64,000 nucleotides of DNA from Enterobacter sp. BIGb0383 (GTDB lineage: Bacteria > Pseudomonadota > Gammaproteobacteria > Enterobacterales > Enterobacteriaceae). The notes under the pieces are model-generated. The model saw only the letters and a program-made list of their open reading frames with translations, ran no database searches and was not told the DNA's origin. The position numbers and the translations under genes are program-made. The DNA is taken from the NCBI RefSeq assembly GCF_003751845.1, contig NZ_RJKQ01000001.1, positions 868,001 through 932,000 on the forward strand. The letters run 5' to 3'. Positions 28,510-39,059 of this stretch are shown piece after piece. The number at the start of each line of letters is the position of its first letter. Position 1 is the stretch's first letter.

Positions 28510-28896
28510 ATGACGATTAAAGCACTCGCGGCCACGCTGCTTATTACGCTCAGTCTTCCGGCGCTTGCCGGTCCTGGTCCCGGCGGCGGTCATGGTTCAC
28601 CGCGCATGGAGTCACCTGCGCGCCATGAAGGACCGAAGCCGGGCCATCGCGTCAGCGTACTGCCGGATATTGCTACCACGCTACTGCTCGGCGGACTGAC
28701 GTTCTATGTGGTGAACGGAATTTACTACCAGAGACAGGATCGGCAGTATGTGGTGGTGGAAACGCCGCGAGAGACCAGCTCCGCGCTAAACGTGGTGGAT
28801 TTTAACGGCAAACGCTATTACGTTCGCGACGGTTATTACTATCAGCGGGATATTAACGGCAGCTATACCGAAGTGCCGCGTCCGGCGGGGCTATAG
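28510..28896 (+). CDS. secreted/periplasmic DUF6515-like protein
   Basis: 128 residues starting with a cleavable signal peptide (TIKALAATLLITLSLPALA). A Gly/Pro/His-rich stretch, one hydrophobic segment (IATTLLLGGLTFYVVNGIYYQ) and a YYVRDGYYYQRDINGSY motif follow. This resembles DUF6515-type proteins with tyrosine-rich repeats. ATG 28510 is chosen over the preceding GTG because GAGGGA lies 9 bases upstream. Function unknown. An intrinsic terminator follows at once. Confidence 0.72.
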   Translation: MTIKALAATLLITLSLPALAGPGPGGGHGSPRMESPARHEGPKPGHRVSVLPDIATTLLLGGLTFYVVNGIYYQRQDRQYVVVETPRETSSALNVVDFNGKRYYVRDGYYYQRDINGSYTEVPRPAGL

Positions 28897-28897
28897 C

Positions 28898-28923
28898 AAA
28901 AAGCGTCCCTGCGGACGCTTTTT
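28898..28923 (+). terminator. terminator after the DUF6515-like gene
   Basis: AAAAAGCGTCC/GGACGCTTTTT stem with CTGC loop. It lies between convergent genes and its A-rich left arm may also serve menI on the minus strand. Confidence 0.88.
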
Positions 28924-28933
28924 GGTTACGGGT

Positions 28934-29344
28934 TTACACCACCGACGTCGTCAGCCGCGACGAGCAGCAGAGCCGGTCTTGTTCATCAAAGATTTCAATT
29001 TGCCAGACCTGGTGACGGCCGCCGACGTGGAGCGCCCGGCAGACGCCGCGCACCCGCCCGCTGCGCACGCCGCGAATATGGTTGGCGTTGACCTCCAGGC
29101 CGACGATTTTTTGCTCCCCTTCGGTGCAGAGATAGCCCGCCACCGAGCCTAATGTTTCCGCCAGCACCACCGAGGCGCCGCCGTGCAGCAGGCCGAAGGG
29201 CTGATGGGTCCGGCCGTCGACCGGCATCGTGGCTTCCAGCAGGTCGTCCTCCAGGCGCTCAAAGCGGATATCCAGCAAACCCACCATATTGCCTTCACCC
29301 ATGGCGTTCAGCGCCTCAAGGGTCGCCTGACGTTTCCAGATCAT
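28934..29344 (-). CDS. menI: 1,4-dihydroxy-2-naphthoyl-CoA hydrolase
   Basis: Hotdog-fold thioesterase (YdiI) that hydrolyses DHNA-CoA in menaquinone synthesis. The 136 residues match E. coli MenI in length, with catalytic Glu63 in [14 protein letters not shown]. Its ATG overlaps the ydiJ stop by 4 bases, so it is translated after ydiJ. Confidence 0.95.
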   Translation of the reverse strand: MIWKRQATLEALNAMGEGNMVGLLDIRFERLEDDLLEATMPVDGRTHQPFGLLHGGASVVLAETLGSVAGYLCTEGEQKIVGLEVNANHIRGVRSGRVRGVCRALHVGGRHQVWQIEIFDEQDRLCCSSRLTTSVV

Positions 29345-32300
29345 CCGATTATCTCCAGCAGAGCCTGTAAGGGATGGCGGACGCCGTTGCCCTCAATACG
29401 TTTGACCTGGCTGCGGCAGGAATACCCCGTCGCCAGGCAGCGGTTGCGCGGCAGCCGCTGCATCGCCTGTTGCCAGGAGAGCGCGTAGATGCCGAGCGAG
29501 TTAGCGTGATTTTTGACTTCGTGACCGTAGGTACCGGCCATGCCGCAGCAGCCGACGCTGACGTTCTCCAGCGTCGCCCCGAAGCGGGCAAAGATAGCCC
29601 CCCACTGGGCCGTAGACGCGGGCAGCGCGGTCACTTCGGTACAGTGGCCGAAAAGATACCAGGCTTCGCCGCCGGGCAGTCGATCCGCCTGCGGGCTGCG
29701 GGTGGCGGAGAGCCACTCATGCACCAGCTGGACCTGGAAATCGCCGCGCTTATCGCCCAACGCCTGACGATATTCATCCCGGTAACAGAGCACCAGAGCG
29801 GGATCGACGCCCACCATCGGCATTCCCAGCTCCGCGATGCGGTTCAGGAAGTCGGCAGTCTTCTGCGCGGTGCGGGCAAAGCGATTCAGGAAGCCTTTAA
29901 TATGCTGCGCCTTGCCGTTCGGCGAGAACGGCAGCAGAACCGGCTGATAGCCAAGCTTTTCGACCAGGCGGATAAAATCACTGACCACCTGCGCGTCGTA
30001 GTAGCTGGTAAAGGGATCCTGCACCACCAGCACCGTTTTCGCTCTCTCGTCCGGCCCCAGCGCTTCAAGCTGTTCGAGGGTCATATTGGCCGTGCGATGG
30101 CCGACCATCTGCTGCTGCAGCGAGGGCGCAGAGAGCAGCGGCAGATCGACCATGCCAATATGCTTCTCCGAGAGCTTGCGTACCCAGGGCTGGCCGATAA
30201 AGAAGTTAAAGGTCTTCGGGGCACGCGCCATCAGCGGCGCATAGCTTTCCACCGTGGCGACCAGATGGTCACGCATCGGGCGCAGATAGCGGGAGTGGTA
30301 GAGCTGGAGGAAGTGGGAACGAAACTCCGGCACATCAATCTTGATCGGGCACTGGGTGGAGCAGGCTTTACAGGCCAGACAGCCGGACATCGCCTCTTTC
30401 ACCTCGTGAGAGAAGTCATACTCGCCTTTGCGGGCGTGCCAGCTATTGCGGCTGCGGCTAATCAGCGTGCGCAGGCTCGGGCGCTGCGTCTCCAGGGCTT
30501 TTTCCAGCCCGTTCGGATCGACGCCGCGATCCGCCAGCAAACGCAGCCACTCGCGCACCAGGGTGGCGCGGCCTTTCGGAGAGTGAATTCGGTTGCCGCT
30601 GATTTTCATCGACGGACACATAGGGCTTTTCACATCGAAGTTAAAGCACAGGCCGTTGCCGTTACACTCCATCGCCCCGCGCCAGTGCTGACGCACGGCG
30701 ATGGGGATTTGCCGGTCCCAGGTTCCGCGTTTGACCGCATCGACCTGCATCATCGGCGCATCGATACCTGCCGGAGGACAAATTTTACCGGGGTTAAGCC
30801 GGTTATCCGGGTCAAAGGCGGCTTTAATCTTGCGCAGCTCAGCGTAGAGCTGCTCGCCAAAGAACGCCGGGCTGTATTCAGCGCGGAACCCCTTGCCGTG
30901 CTCGCCCCACAGCAGGCCGCCGTATTTCGCCGTCAGGGCGACCACATCGTCGGAGATCTGCTTCATCAGCACCTCCTGCTGCGGATCGCACATATCCAGC
31001 GCGGGTCGCACGTGGAGCACCCCGGCGTCAACGTGACCGAACATGCCGTAGTTCAGGCCGTGGCTGTCCAGCAGCGCGCGGAACTCAACGATATAGTCCG
31101 CCAGCGACTCCGGCGGAACGCAGGTATCTTCCGCAAAGGGGATCGGTTTGGCCGCGCCTTTGGCGTTGCCCAGCAGGCCAACGGCTTTTTTACGCATCGC
31201 ATAGATGCGCTCGATACCCGCCAGCTCTTCGCACAGCTGCCAGCCGATAATCCCGCCCTGCTCCTGCGCAATCTGCTCATCCAGACGCAGACAGAGCGCC
31301 CGGACCCGGGAATCAATCAGATCACCATCATCCCCGGCAAATTCAACGATATTGAGGCCGAGCAGGGTTTTATCCGCCACGTCGGTAATCAGCTCGCTGA
31401 CCGAGTGCCAGACAATATCTTCCCGCGCCAGGTTCAGGACCGTTGAGTCAACGGTCTCAACGGAGAGAGCGTTAGCCTCAACCATAAAAGGCGCGTTGCG
31501 CAGGGCCGAGTCGAAGGAGTCATATTTGACGTTGACCAGCCGTCGCACTTTCGGCAGCGGGGTGATATCCAGCCGCGCTTCGGTAATAAAGGCCAGCGTC
31601 CCCTCTGAGCCACACAGAATGCGGGTTAAATCGAACTCGGTCATCTCGTCATTAAAGACGTGGCGCAGATCGTACCCGGTCAGGAAGCGGTTCAGTTTAG
31701 GAAATTTATCAATGACCAGCTGGCGGTTATCCCGGCAGCTTTCCAGCACGGTGCGATAAATGCGTCCGCTGACGCTTTGCTCCTCGCCGAGGGTTTCCGC
31801 CAGCGCCAGCGGCATCGACCGGGTATCGAGCATATCGCCACCCAGCAGCACCGCCCGGACGCCCAGCACGTGGTCCGAGGTTTTCCCGTACACCAGCGAA
31901 CCCTGCCCGGACGCATCGGTGTTGATCATCCCGCCCAGCGTCGCACGGTTGCTGGTAGAGAGTTCCGGGGCAAAGAAGTAGCCGTAGGGTTTGAGGTACT
32001 GGTTAAGCTGATCCTTAATCACCCCCGCTTCGACCCGCACCCACCCCTCTTCCGGGTTAATCTCAATGATGCGGTTCATATAGCGGGAGAGATCGACCAC
32101 GATCCCGTGGTTTAGCGCCTGACCGTTAGTGCCGGTACCGCCGCCGCGAGGGGTAAACACCAGGGAAGAAAAGCGCTCCTCCGCCGCCAGTCGACATAAT
32201 AAGGCGACGTCCGCGGTTGAACGCGGAAACAGCACCGCATCCGGGAGAAGTTGATAAATACTGTTGTCGGTCGCCATGGTTAGCCGGTCGGCATAATTCG

Positions 32301-32397
32301 TGGCGGTATCACCGGTAAATCCTTGTTGCTCCAGCGCCTGCAAAAAATTGAGCACCAGCTGAACGACACCGGGTGCCTGAGAAATTTGTGGGATCAT
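29341..32397 (-). CDS. ydiJ: FAD/Fe-S oxidoreductase YdiJ (D-2-hydroxyglutarate dehydrogenase type)
   Basis: Large 1018-residue flavin and iron-sulfur dehydrogenase of the D-lactate/D-2-hydroxyglutarate dehydrogenase class. From the N-terminus: an FAD_binding_4 domain ([18 protein letters not shown], about residues 84-101), an FAD-oxidase C domain, a ferredoxin-type cluster motif [14 protein letters not shown] near residue 670, and a CCG-type heterodisulfide-reductase domain with [12 protein letters not shown] near residue 950. E. coli YdiJ has been linked to oxidation of 2-hydroxyacids; the physiological electron acceptor is not visible from sequence. Confidence 0.93.
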   Translation of the reverse strand: MIPQISQAPGVVQLVLNFLQALEQQGFTGDTATNYADRLTMATDNSIYQLLPDAVLFPRSTADVALLCRLAAEERFSSLVFTPRGGGTGTNGQALNHGIVVDLSRYMNRIIEINPEEGWVRVEAGVIKDQLNQYLKPYGYFFAPELSTSNRATLGGMINTDASGQGSLVYGKTSDHVLGVRAVLLGGDMLDTRSMPLALAETLGEEQSVSGRIYRTVLESCRDNRQLVIDKFPKLNRFLTGYDLRHVFNDEMTEFDLTRILCGSEGTLAFITEARLDITPLPKVRRLVNVKYDSFDSALRNAPFMVEANALSVETVDSTVLNLAREDIVWHSVSELITDVADKTLLGLNIVEFAGDDGDLIDSRVRALCLRLDEQIAQEQGGIIGWQLCEELAGIERIYAMRKKAVGLLGNAKGAAKPIPFAEDTCVPPESLADYIVEFRALLDSHGLNYGMFGHVDAGVLHVRPALDMCDPQQEVLMKQISDDVVALTAKYGGLLWGEHGKGFRAEYSPAFFGEQLYAELRKIKAAFDPDNRLNPGKICPPAGIDAPMMQVDAVKRGTWDRQIPIAVRQHWRGAMECNGNGLCFNFDVKSPMCPSMKISGNRIHSPKGRATLVREWLRLLADRGVDPNGLEKALETQRPSLRTLISRSRNSWHARKGEYDFSHEVKEAMSGCLACKACSTQCPIKIDVPEFRSHFLQLYHSRYLRPMRDHLVATVESYAPLMARAPKTFNFFIGQPWVRKLSEKHIGMVDLPLLSAPSLQQQMVGHRTANMTLEQLEALGPDERAKTVLVVQDPFTSYYDAQVVSDFIRLVEKLGYQPVLLPFSPNGKAQHIKGFLNRFARTAQKTADFLNRIAELGMPMVGVDPALVLCYRDEYRQALGDKRGDFQVQLVHEWLSATRSPQADRLPGGEAWYLFGHCTEVTALPASTAQWGAIFARFGATLENVSVGCCGMAGTYGHEVKNHANSLGIYALSWQQAMQRLPRNRCLATGYSCRSQVKRIEGNGVRHPLQALLEIIG

Positions 32398-32423
32398 TGT
32401 CGTGACCTTGTCTGACGGTCTCT

Positions 32424-32486
32424 ATACCCTTCATACTTCAAGTTGCATGTGCGTTGGCTTCCTGCAACTCGAATTATTTTGGGTAT
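32424..32486. repeat. enterobacterial palindromic intergenic repeat
   Basis: ATACCC...ACTTCAAGTTGCA on the left is mirrored by TGCAACTCGAATTATT...GGGTAT on the right. This is the end structure of the dispersed palindromic element (ATACCCTTCATACTTCAAGTTGCA...TGCAACTCGAATTATTTAGGGTAT) common in Enterobacterales. The central part is much shortened. It sits in the 271-base gap between divergent ydiJ and ydiK. Confidence 0.7.
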
Positions 32487-32668
32487 GTATATGTTGTTGG
32501 GGGTTAATCGTTTGCCTGTTGCGTCATTTGTTGTATCACATTTTTTTCTTATCTGCCCGGCAGAATTGCCGGCACGATTTTTCTGTTAAAAACCGCTGGA
32601 ATAGCTAATCATTAGCCAGAGTGAATACCGCGCTGTTGCGTTAACACACAGGAAAGGTGAATCGTTTT

Positions 32669-33796
32669 ATGGGTAATCTTAGTCAACCAAGAGATGTGCC
32701 GCAGATAATGCTGTCGGTGCTGTTTTTAGCGCTTATGCTGGTCGCCTGCCTGTGGATTGTCTCGCCGTTTGTACTGGGCTTCGCCTGGGCCGGCACCATC
32801 GTTATCGCCACCTGGCCTATTTTACTGCGTCTGCAGCGCCTGCTGTTTGGTCGTCGGTCGCTGGCGGTGCTGGTAATGACGCTGCTGCTGTTCCTGCTGT
32901 TTATTATCCCTGTTGCCCTGCTGGTCAACAGTCTGGTCGATAATAGCGGCCCGGTGATCCACTCCATCTCTTCCGGTGATATGACCCTGCCGGACCTGAA
33001 CTGGCTGAACAGCATTCCGCTGGTCGGCGAGCGTCTCTACGCGGGCTGGCACAGTCTGCTGGAGATGGGCGGCAGCGCCATTATGGCGAAAGTGCGGCCT
33101 TACGTCGGCACCACCACGACCTGGTTTGTCGGCCAGGCGGCGCATATTGGCCGCTTTATGATGCACTGTTCCCTGATGCTGCTGTTCAGCGCACTGCTCT
33201 ACTGGCAGGGTGAAAAAGTCGCTTACGGTATCCGCCACTTTGCGAGTCGACTGGCCGCGAAGCGCGGCGACGCCGCCGTGCTGCTGGCCGCCCAGGCGAT
33301 CCGCGCCGTGGCGCTGGGCGTGGTAGTCACCGCGCTGGTGCAGGCGGTGCTGGGCGGGATTGGCCTGGCGATCTCCGGCGTGCCTTACGCCACGATCCTG
33401 ACCGTGGTGATGATTTTCTCCTGCCTGGTACAGCTGGGCCCGCTGCCGGTGCTGATCCCGTCGATTATCTGGCTCTACTGGAGCGGAGATACCACATGGG
33501 GCACGGTGCTGCTGGTGTGGAGCTGCGTGGTGGGCACCATTGACAACTTTATCCGTCCGATGCTGATACGGATGGGCGCCGACCTGCCGATGATCCTTAT
33601 CCTCTCCGGCGTGATCGGGGGGCTTATCGCCTTCGGGATGATCGGCCTGTTTATCGGCCCGGTGCTGCTGGCCGTCTCCTGGCGTCTGTTTGATGCCTGG
33701 GTCAAAGAAGCCCCAGCCCCGGAGCGCGATCCAAACCGGGTGCTGGAAGAGATGAGTGAATTCGATCTGAGCGATGACGCCGGAGACAACAAGTAA
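32669..33796 (+). CDS. ydiK: AI-2E family transporter-like membrane protein YdiK
   Basis: Inner-membrane protein of the AI-2E exporter/PerM family, 375 residues with about eight membrane segments. The first is LSVLFLALMLVACLWIVSPFVLGFAWAG and later ones include IGLFIGPVLLAVSWRLF. Transport substrate unknown. ATG 32669 gives a start (GNLSQPRDVPQI) aligned with E. coli YdiK; GGAAAGG lies upstream at 32651-32657. A GC-rich hairpin follows, then rprA. Confidence 0.92.
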   Translation: MGNLSQPRDVPQIMLSVLFLALMLVACLWIVSPFVLGFAWAGTIVIATWPILLRLQRLLFGRRSLAVLVMTLLLFLLFIIPVALLVNSLVDNSGPVIHSISSGDMTLPDLNWLNSIPLVGERLYAGWHSLLEMGGSAIMAKVRPYVGTTTTWFVGQAAHIGRFMMHCSLMLLFSALLYWQGEKVAYGIRHFASRLAAKRGDAAVLLAAQAIRAVALGVVVTALVQAVLGGIGLAISGVPYATILTVVMIFSCLVQLGPLPVLIPSIIWLYWSGDTTWGTVLLVWSCVVGTIDNFIRPMLIRMGADLPMILILSGVIGGLIAFGMIGLFIGPVLLAVSWRLFDAWVKEAPAPERDPNRVLEEMSEFDLSDDAGDNK

Positions 33797-33803
33797 ATCC
33801 CCC

Positions 33804-33821
33804 GGGCGGGGAAACCCGCCC
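33804..33821 (+). terminator. hairpin after ydiK
   Basis: GGGCGGG/CCCGCCC with a GAAA tetraloop, 8 bases after the ydiK stop. The T tract is poor. Confidence 0.55.
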
Positions 33822-33918
33822 AATCCTTAACATTTCTTATCAATCACGGCTTCCTTCCCCTTACTTCAGCGTCACTAATCGGTTTTAATCCGCAAAATCG
33901 TTATAACCCTTTAACTAT

Positions 33919-33933
33919 TGAGACGAATCCGAT
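33919..33933 (+). promoter_or_regulatory. RcsB box of rprA
   Basis: TGAGACGAATCCGAT lies centred about 42 bases before the RprA start and agrees with the RcsB-binding element of E. coli rprA. TACTAT at 33956-33961 is the likely -10. Confidence 0.8.
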
Positions 33934-33967
33934 CGACGCAAAAACTGACCATGCTTACTATTAAGCC

Positions 33968-34072
33968 ACGGTTATAAATCAACGTCTTGATTTATAAGCA
34001 TGGAAATCCCCTGAGTGAAACACGAATTGCTGTGTGTAGTCTTTGCCCATCTCCCACGATGGGCTTTTTTTT
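33968..34072 (+). ncRNA. rprA: RprA small RNA
   Basis: Hfq-dependent sRNA that activates translation of rpoS and represses biofilm regulators under Rcs control. The sequence from ACGGTTATAAATCAAC through GATTTATAAGCATGGAAATCCCC to the terminator GCCCATCTCCCACGATGGGC plus T run is nearly the same as E. coli RprA. Differences are in the loop of the first stem (CGTCT) and one base missing in GAAACACGAA. Location after ydiK is also conserved. Confidence 0.95.
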
Positions 34073-34089
34073 GTCCGTTTTTCGGCCAC

Positions 34090-34121
34090 AAAAAAACCCA
34101 CCTCCGCTGCCGGAGATGGGT
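34090..34121 (-). terminator. ppsA intrinsic terminator
   Basis: Read on the minus strand, ACCCATCTCCG/CGGAGGTGGGT with loop GCAG is followed by seven T. Confidence 0.88.
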
Positions 34122-34140
34122 CTGCTTAGCTCACTATCTG

Positions 34141-36519
34141 CTACTTACGTAATTCCGCCAGGCTCAGCCAGGTCTGCACCACGGTGTCCGGGTTAAGAGA
34201 GAGGCTGTCGATGCCCTCTTCCATCAGCCAGGCCGCGAAGTCCTCGTGATCGGACGGACCCTGACCGCAAATACCGACGTATTTGCCCTGTTTCTTCGCC
34301 GCACGGATCGCCATCGACAGCAGCGCTTTCACTGCGTCGTTACGCTCATCGAACAGTTCGGAAACCACGCCGGAGTCGCGGTCCAGGCCCAGCGCCAGCT
34401 GCGTCATATCGTTGGAACCGATAGAGAAGCCGTCGAAGTGCTCAAGGAACTGCTCCGCCAGCAGCGCGTTCGACGGGATTTCGCACATCATAATGATTTT
34501 CAGACCGTTCTCGCCGCGCTTCAGGCCCTGACGCGCCAGTTCATCGACAACGGCTTTGGCCTGATCGACGGTGCGCACGAACGGCACCATGATTTCGACG
34601 TTGGTCAGCCCCATTTCGTTACGCACCCGCTTCACGGCGTCACACTCCAGCGCGAAGCAGTCGCGGAAGCTATCCGCCACGTAGCGTCCGGCGCCACGGA
34701 AGCCCAGCATCGGGTTCTCTTCTTCCGGCTCGTAGCGCGCACCGCCGACCAGGTTGGCGTACTCGTTAGACTTAAAGTCGGAGAGACGGACAATGACCCG
34801 CTTCGGCCAGAAGGCCGCGCCCAGCGTGGCAATGCCTTCGGTCAGGCGGCCCACGTAGAACTCTTTCGGCGAGTCGAAGCCTTTCATTAACTGACGGATT
34901 TCGTCCTGCAGTTTTGGCTCCTGGTCATCAAATTCCAGCAGCGCGCGCGGGTGTACGCCAATCATGCGGTTGATAATAAATTCCAGACGGGCCAGGCCCA
35001 CGCCTTCATTAGGCAGGCAGGCGAAGTCAAAGGCCCGATCCGGGTTACCGACGTTCATCATGATTTTCAGCGGCAGATCCGGCATGGTGTCGATGCTGGA
35101 GCTTTTCACGCTAAAGTCGAGCATCTCGGCATAAACGTAGCCGGTATCGCCTTCCGCACAGGAGACGGTGACCTTCTCGCCGTCTTTCAGGCGCTCGGTG
35201 GCATCACCGCAGCCAACTACCGCCGGGATCCCCAGTTCACGGGCGATAATCGCCGCATGGCAGGTACGACCGCCGCGGTTGGTGACAATGGCCGCCGCCT
35301 TTTTCATGATCGGCTCCCAGTCCGGGTCGGTCATATCGGTCACCAGCACATCACCCGCCTCGACGCGGTTCATTTCGCTGATATCGTGGATCACTTTCAC
35401 CGGACCGGCACCGATACGGTGGCCAATGGCACGGCCTTCAGCGACGATGCGCCCCTGAGCGTGCAGGGTGTAGCGCTCCATCACCTGCCCACGGGAGCGG
35501 ACGGTTTCCGGGCGCGCCTGGACGATAAACAGTTTGCCGGTGTGGCCATCTTTCGCCCACTCGATATCCATCGGGCGGCCGTAGTGCTTCTCAATCTGCA
35601 CCGCCTGCTGCGCCAGAGCCTGGACCTCGTCATCCGTCAGGGAGAAGCGGTCACGCTGCTCCTGAGGCACATCTTCAATGCGCACCTGCTTGCCGTGCTC
35701 CTGGGTCGGCGCGTAGACCATGCGGATTTTTTTCGATCCCATGGTACGGCGCACAATCGCCGGACGACCGGCCGCCAGGGTAGGTTTGTGTACGTAGAAT
35801 TCGTCCGGGTTCACCGCCCCCTGCACCACCATCTCACCCAGCCCCCACGCGGAGGTGATAAAGACCACCTGGTCGAAACCGGATTCTGTATCGATGGAGA
35901 ACAGGACGCCAGAGGAGGCCAGATCCGAGCGCACCATACGCTGTACGCCCGCCGAAAGCGCGACGCCCCGGTGGTCATAGCCCTGATGCACGCGGTAGGA
36001 GATGGCGCGATCGTTAAACAGGGAAGCGAAGACGTGCTTCACCGCCACCAGCACTGCGTCATAGCCCTGAACATTCAGGAACGTCTCCTGCTGTCCGGCA
36101 AAGGAGGCATCGGGCATATCTTCCGCGGTGGCGGAAGAGCGCACGGCAAAGGAGGCGTCAGCATCATCGGCAGAGAGCTGGTTATAGGCCTCGTGGATCG
36201 CCTGCTCCAGAGCGGGCGTAAAAGGCGTGTCGATTATCCACTGACGGATTTGCGCCCCGGCTTTCGCCAGCGCGGTGACGTCATCGATGTCAGTTTCATC
36301 CAGCAGCGCATAAATTTGCTGATTGACGCCGCTCTGGTCAAGAAACTGATTAAAAGCGTCAGCGGTGGTGGCAAACCCGTTCGGGACGGAAACGCCCATC
36401 CCGGAAAGGTTCGTGATCATTTCCCCCAGCGAGGCATTTTTGCCTCCCACCCGGTCAACATCATTCATACCGAGTTGGTTGTACCAGAGTACCAGCGGTG
36501 ACGAGCCATTATTGGACAT
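34141..36519 (-). CDS. ppsA: phosphoenolpyruvate synthase
   Basis: Gluconeogenic enzyme that makes PEP from pyruvate and ATP (products AMP and Pi). The 792 residues comprise an N-terminal ATP-grasp domain, a swivelling phosphohistidine domain with the catalytic His in [21 protein letters not shown] (about residue 421), and a C-terminal PEP-binding barrel ([12 protein letters not shown]). ATG 36519 gives the E. coli length and has AAGGA upstream; an ATG 36 bases earlier is not needed. Divergent from its regulator ppsR and preceded by a Cra site. Confidence 0.98.
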   Translation of the reverse strand: MSNNGSSPLVLWYNQLGMNDVDRVGGKNASLGEMITNLSGMGVSVPNGFATTADAFNQFLDQSGVNQQIYALLDETDIDDVTALAKAGAQIRQWIIDTPFTPALEQAIHEAYNQLSADDADASFAVRSSATAEDMPDASFAGQQETFLNVQGYDAVLVAVKHVFASLFNDRAISYRVHQGYDHRGVALSAGVQRMVRSDLASSGVLFSIDTESGFDQVVFITSAWGLGEMVVQGAVNPDEFYVHKPTLAAGRPAIVRRTMGSKKIRMVYAPTQEHGKQVRIEDVPQEQRDRFSLTDDEVQALAQQAVQIEKHYGRPMDIEWAKDGHTGKLFIVQARPETVRSRGQVMERYTLHAQGRIVAEGRAIGHRIGAGPVKVIHDISEMNRVEAGDVLVTDMTDPDWEPIMKKAAAIVTNRGGRTCHAAIIARELGIPAVVGCGDATERLKDGEKVTVSCAEGDTGYVYAEMLDFSVKSSSIDTMPDLPLKIMMNVGNPDRAFDFACLPNEGVGLARLEFIINRMIGVHPRALLEFDDQEPKLQDEIRQLMKGFDSPKEFYVGRLTEGIATLGAAFWPKRVIVRLSDFKSNEYANLVGGARYEPEEENPMLGFRGAGRYVADSFRDCFALECDAVKRVRNEMGLTNVEIMVPFVRTVDQAKAVVDELARQGLKRGENGLKIIMMCEIPSNALLAEQFLEHFDGFSIGSNDMTQLALGLDRDSGVVSELFDERNDAVKALLSMAIRAAKKQGKYVGICGQGPSDHEDFAAWLMEEGIDSLSLNPDTVVQTWLSLAELRK

Positions 36520-36858
36520 CGAAACAATCCTTTTGTGATGAATGGACGAAAACAAAAAATTGGCTTATTGCACGAATTATCCTGGCATATTTCACAACGA
36601 TGAAAAAACGGTGAATCGTTCAAGCAAATTTATTTTTTGCATTTTCAGACTGATTCCATAATGAGCTAAGTTCATGATTGTTCAGGAATCCCACAAAAAA
36701 CTGTCGATTATTGACCAGATTGTAAAAATGAACCGTGCATTTCATTTAAAATAAAAATAGCGTTTCATTTTTAAAAATCATTCAACAACGTTATGCCTGT
36801 GCCCCAATTTTAATTTATGCTTTCAGGCAATTAACCGAAATATTCCGGAAGGGTAAAA
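36520..36858. promoter_or_regulatory. ppsA/ppsR divergent control region with Cra site
   Basis: GGTGAATCGTTCAAGC at 36610-36625 matches the Cra operator used for activation of E. coli ppsA. Read toward ppsA, GATAAT (36576-36581 on the plus strand) is a likely -10, which puts the Cra site near -48, an activating position. The rest is AT-rich with no gene. Confidence 0.75.
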
Positions 36859-37692
36859 ATGGAAAATGCTGTCGATCGCCACGTCTTTTATATTTCCGAT
36901 GGCACCGCCATTACCTCAGAAGTGCTCGGCCATGCGGTGATGTCGCAGTTTCCGGTGGCGATTAACAGCATCACGCTGCCTTTTGTGGAAAATGAGAGCC
37001 GTGCGCGGGCGGTGAAGGATCAGATCGACGCGATTTATCAGCAGACCGGCACCCGTCCGCTGGTGTTCTACTCGATTGTGCTGCCGGAGATCCGCGCCAT
37101 TATCGTGCAGAGCGAAGGTTTTTGTCAGGATATCGTCCAGGCCCTGGTGGCCCCGCTGCAGCAGGAATTAAAACTGGATCCGACGCCCGTCGCCCACCGT
37201 ACGCACGGGCTGACGCCAGGGAATCTGACGAAATATGACGCCCGCATTGCCGCAATTGATTACACCCTGGCCCATGACGACGGCATTTCGTTGCGCAATC
37301 TGGATCAGGCCCAGGTCATACTGCTGGGCGTTTCCCGCTGCGGTAAAACGCCGACCAGCCTCTACCTGGCGATGCAGTTCGGGATCCGCGCCGCCAACTA
37401 CCCCTTTATTGCCGACGATATGGATAACCTGGTCCTGCCCGCCGCGCTCAAACCGCTGCAGCATAAGCTCTTTGGCCTGACCATCAACCCGGAGCGGCTG
37501 GCGGCGATCCGTGAAGAGCGACGTGAAAACAGCCGCTATGCCTCGCTGCGCCAGTGTCGGATGGAGGTGACCGAGGTCGAAGCGCTCTATCGTCGACACC
37601 AGATCCCCTGCCTGAACAGCACCAACTATTCGGTAGAAGAAATTGCCACCAAAATTCTCGATATCAGAGGATTAAGTCGGCGTATGTACTGA
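36859..37692 (+). CDS. ppsR: PEP synthase regulatory protein (bifunctional kinase/phosphorylase)
   Basis: DUF299-family enzyme that inactivates PpsA by ADP-dependent threonine phosphorylation and reactivates it by Pi-dependent dephosphorylation. The 277 residues contain the P-loop [11 protein letters not shown] (about residues 154-164). Divergent from its target ppsA, and of the same length as E. coli PpsR (YdiA). Confidence 0.96.
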   Translation: MENAVDRHVFYISDGTAITSEVLGHAVMSQFPVAINSITLPFVENESRARAVKDQIDAIYQQTGTRPLVFYSIVLPEIRAIIVQSEGFCQDIVQALVAPLQQELKLDPTPVAHRTHGLTPGNLTKYDARIAAIDYTLAHDDGISLRNLDQAQVILLGVSRCGKTPTSLYLAMQFGIRAANYPFIADDMDNLVLPAALKPLQHKLFGLTINPERLAAIREERRENSRYASLRQCRMEVTEVEALYRRHQIPCLNSTNYSVEEIATKILDIRGLSRRMY

Positions 37693-37834
37693 AATCCCGG
37701 TTTAACACCCGGTAATATGCCGCTATCTGTTATGCATCCTGCTGCAAACTTGAATTCAGCAGGAATTGGTTTATCGTGATGACCATCACTTCCCGGCATC
37801 GTGCCGAGGAAGCCATCTATTTCTGAGACACCCA

Positions 37835-38881
37835 ATGAGTAAAACAGATGAACTTCGTACCGCTCGCATCGATGGCCTGGTCACGCCAGCCGAGCTGATG
37901 CAGCGGCATCCGGTCTCTTCTGAGCTGGCGACGCATATTACCGAATCACGTCGTCGCATTGAGAAGATCCTTAACGGCCAGGATAACCGACTGCTGGTGA
38001 TTATCGGCCCCTGCTCTATTCACGATCCTGAAGCCGCGATGGAGTATGCCAGTCGTCTGCAGAGCGCTCGTGAGAAGCATCAGGCGCACCTCGAAATCGT
38101 CATGCGCACCTATTTTGAGAAACCGCGCACCGTCGTCGGCTGGAAAGGCCTGATTTCCGACCCGGATCTTAACGGCAGCTATCGGGTCAATCACGGTCTG
38201 GAACTGGCGCGCAAACTGCTGGTGGGCGTTAACACGCTCGGCGTACCGGCGGCCACCGAGTTCCTTGATATGGTTACCGGCCAGTTTACCGCCGACCTGA
38301 TTAGCTGGGGCGCAATCGGGGCACGGACCACCGAAAGTCAGATCCATCGGGAAATGGCGTCGGCGCTCTCCTGCCCGATCGGCTTTAAAAACGGCACCGA
38401 CGGCAACACGCGGATTGCGGTTGACGCCATTCGCGCCTCCCGTGCCAGCCATATGTTCCTGTCGCCGGATAAAAACGGCCAGATGACCATCTATCAGACC
38501 AGCGGCAATCCCTACGGTCATATCATTATGCGCGGCGGCAAAGCGCCTAACTACCACACACAGGATATCGCCAGCGCCTGTGAAACCCTGCGTGAATTCG
38601 CCCTGCCGGAGCATCTGGTGGTCGATTTCAGCCACGGCAACTGTCAGAAACAGCACCGCCGCCAGATGACGGTCTGCGATGATGTCTGCCAGCAGATCCG
38701 CGCGGGCTCCCGCGCTATCGTCGGCGTGATGGTGGAGAGCTTCCTTCAGGAAGGGACCCAGGCCATCTCAGCCGGAAAACCGCTGGTTTACGGCCAGTCG
38801 ATTACCGATCCTTGCCTGAACTGGGAGGATAGCGAAACGCTGCTGGACAACCTGGCGTCGGCGGTTAAGACTCGCGGCTGA
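37835..38881 (+). CDS. aroH: 3-deoxy-7-phosphoheptulonate synthase (AroH type)
   Basis: First enzyme of the shikimate pathway, condensing PEP and erythrose 4-phosphate; AroH is the tryptophan-sensitive isozyme. The 348 residues show the class I DAHP synthase core: LVIIGPCSIHD, MRTYFEKPRTVVGWKG, GARTTESQIHREMAS and VVDFSHGN. ATG 37835 gives the E. coli AroH length; 69 bases of frame upstream are not coding. Identification as AroH rather than AroF/G rests on N-terminal sequence and the ppsR-aroH-hemP order. No classic TrpR operator is seen upstream. Confidence 0.93.
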   Translation: MSKTDELRTARIDGLVTPAELMQRHPVSSELATHITESRRRIEKILNGQDNRLLVIIGPCSIHDPEAAMEYASRLQSAREKHQAHLEIVMRTYFEKPRTVVGWKGLISDPDLNGSYRVNHGLELARKLLVGVNTLGVPAATEFLDMVTGQFTADLISWGAIGARTTESQIHREMASALSCPIGFKNGTDGNTRIAVDAIRASRASHMFLSPDKNGQMTIYQTSGNPYGHIIMRGGKAPNYHTQDIASACETLREFALPEHLVVDFSHGNCQKQHRRQMTVCDDVCQQIRAGSRAIVGVMVESFLQEGTQAISAGKPLVYGQSITDPCLNWEDSETLLDNLASAVKTRG

Positions 38882-38886
38882 TTTTC

Positions 38887-38918
38887 ACCCCGCCGTCACG
38901 GGTCGGCGGGGTTATTTC
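38887..38918 (+). terminator. aroH terminator
   Basis: ACCCCGCCG/CGGCGGGGT stem with an 8-base loop, followed by TTATTT. Confidence 0.78.
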
Positions 38919-39010
38919 CTTACTTTTCCCCTCGTTATTACGCCTACGTTTTATCTGATTCGGTCACAACTTTTTCACAAATAACGCTTGCCCGAAAATT
39001 TCACTTTGAT

Positions 39011-39029
39011 GATAATGATTATTATTGTT
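39011..39029 (+). promoter_or_regulatory. Fur box upstream of hemP
   Basis: GATAATGATTATTATTGTT resembles the Fur consensus GATAATGATAATCATTATC in its first nine bases fully and partly beyond, and lies 31 bases before hemP. Iron repression of hemP and the following hemin genes is expected. Confidence 0.7.
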
Positions 39030-39059
39030 ATATGAATTTTCATTTACAGAATCCTGACT

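Noticed and set aside
29374-31446. 690-codon open frame on the plus strand opposite ydiJ
   Set aside because: It lies wholly antisense to a well-supported dehydrogenase, has no recognisable motif and reflects codon bias of the true gene.
34951-36501. 516-codon frame antisense to ppsA
   Set aside because: Antisense shadow of a conserved gene with no protein features.
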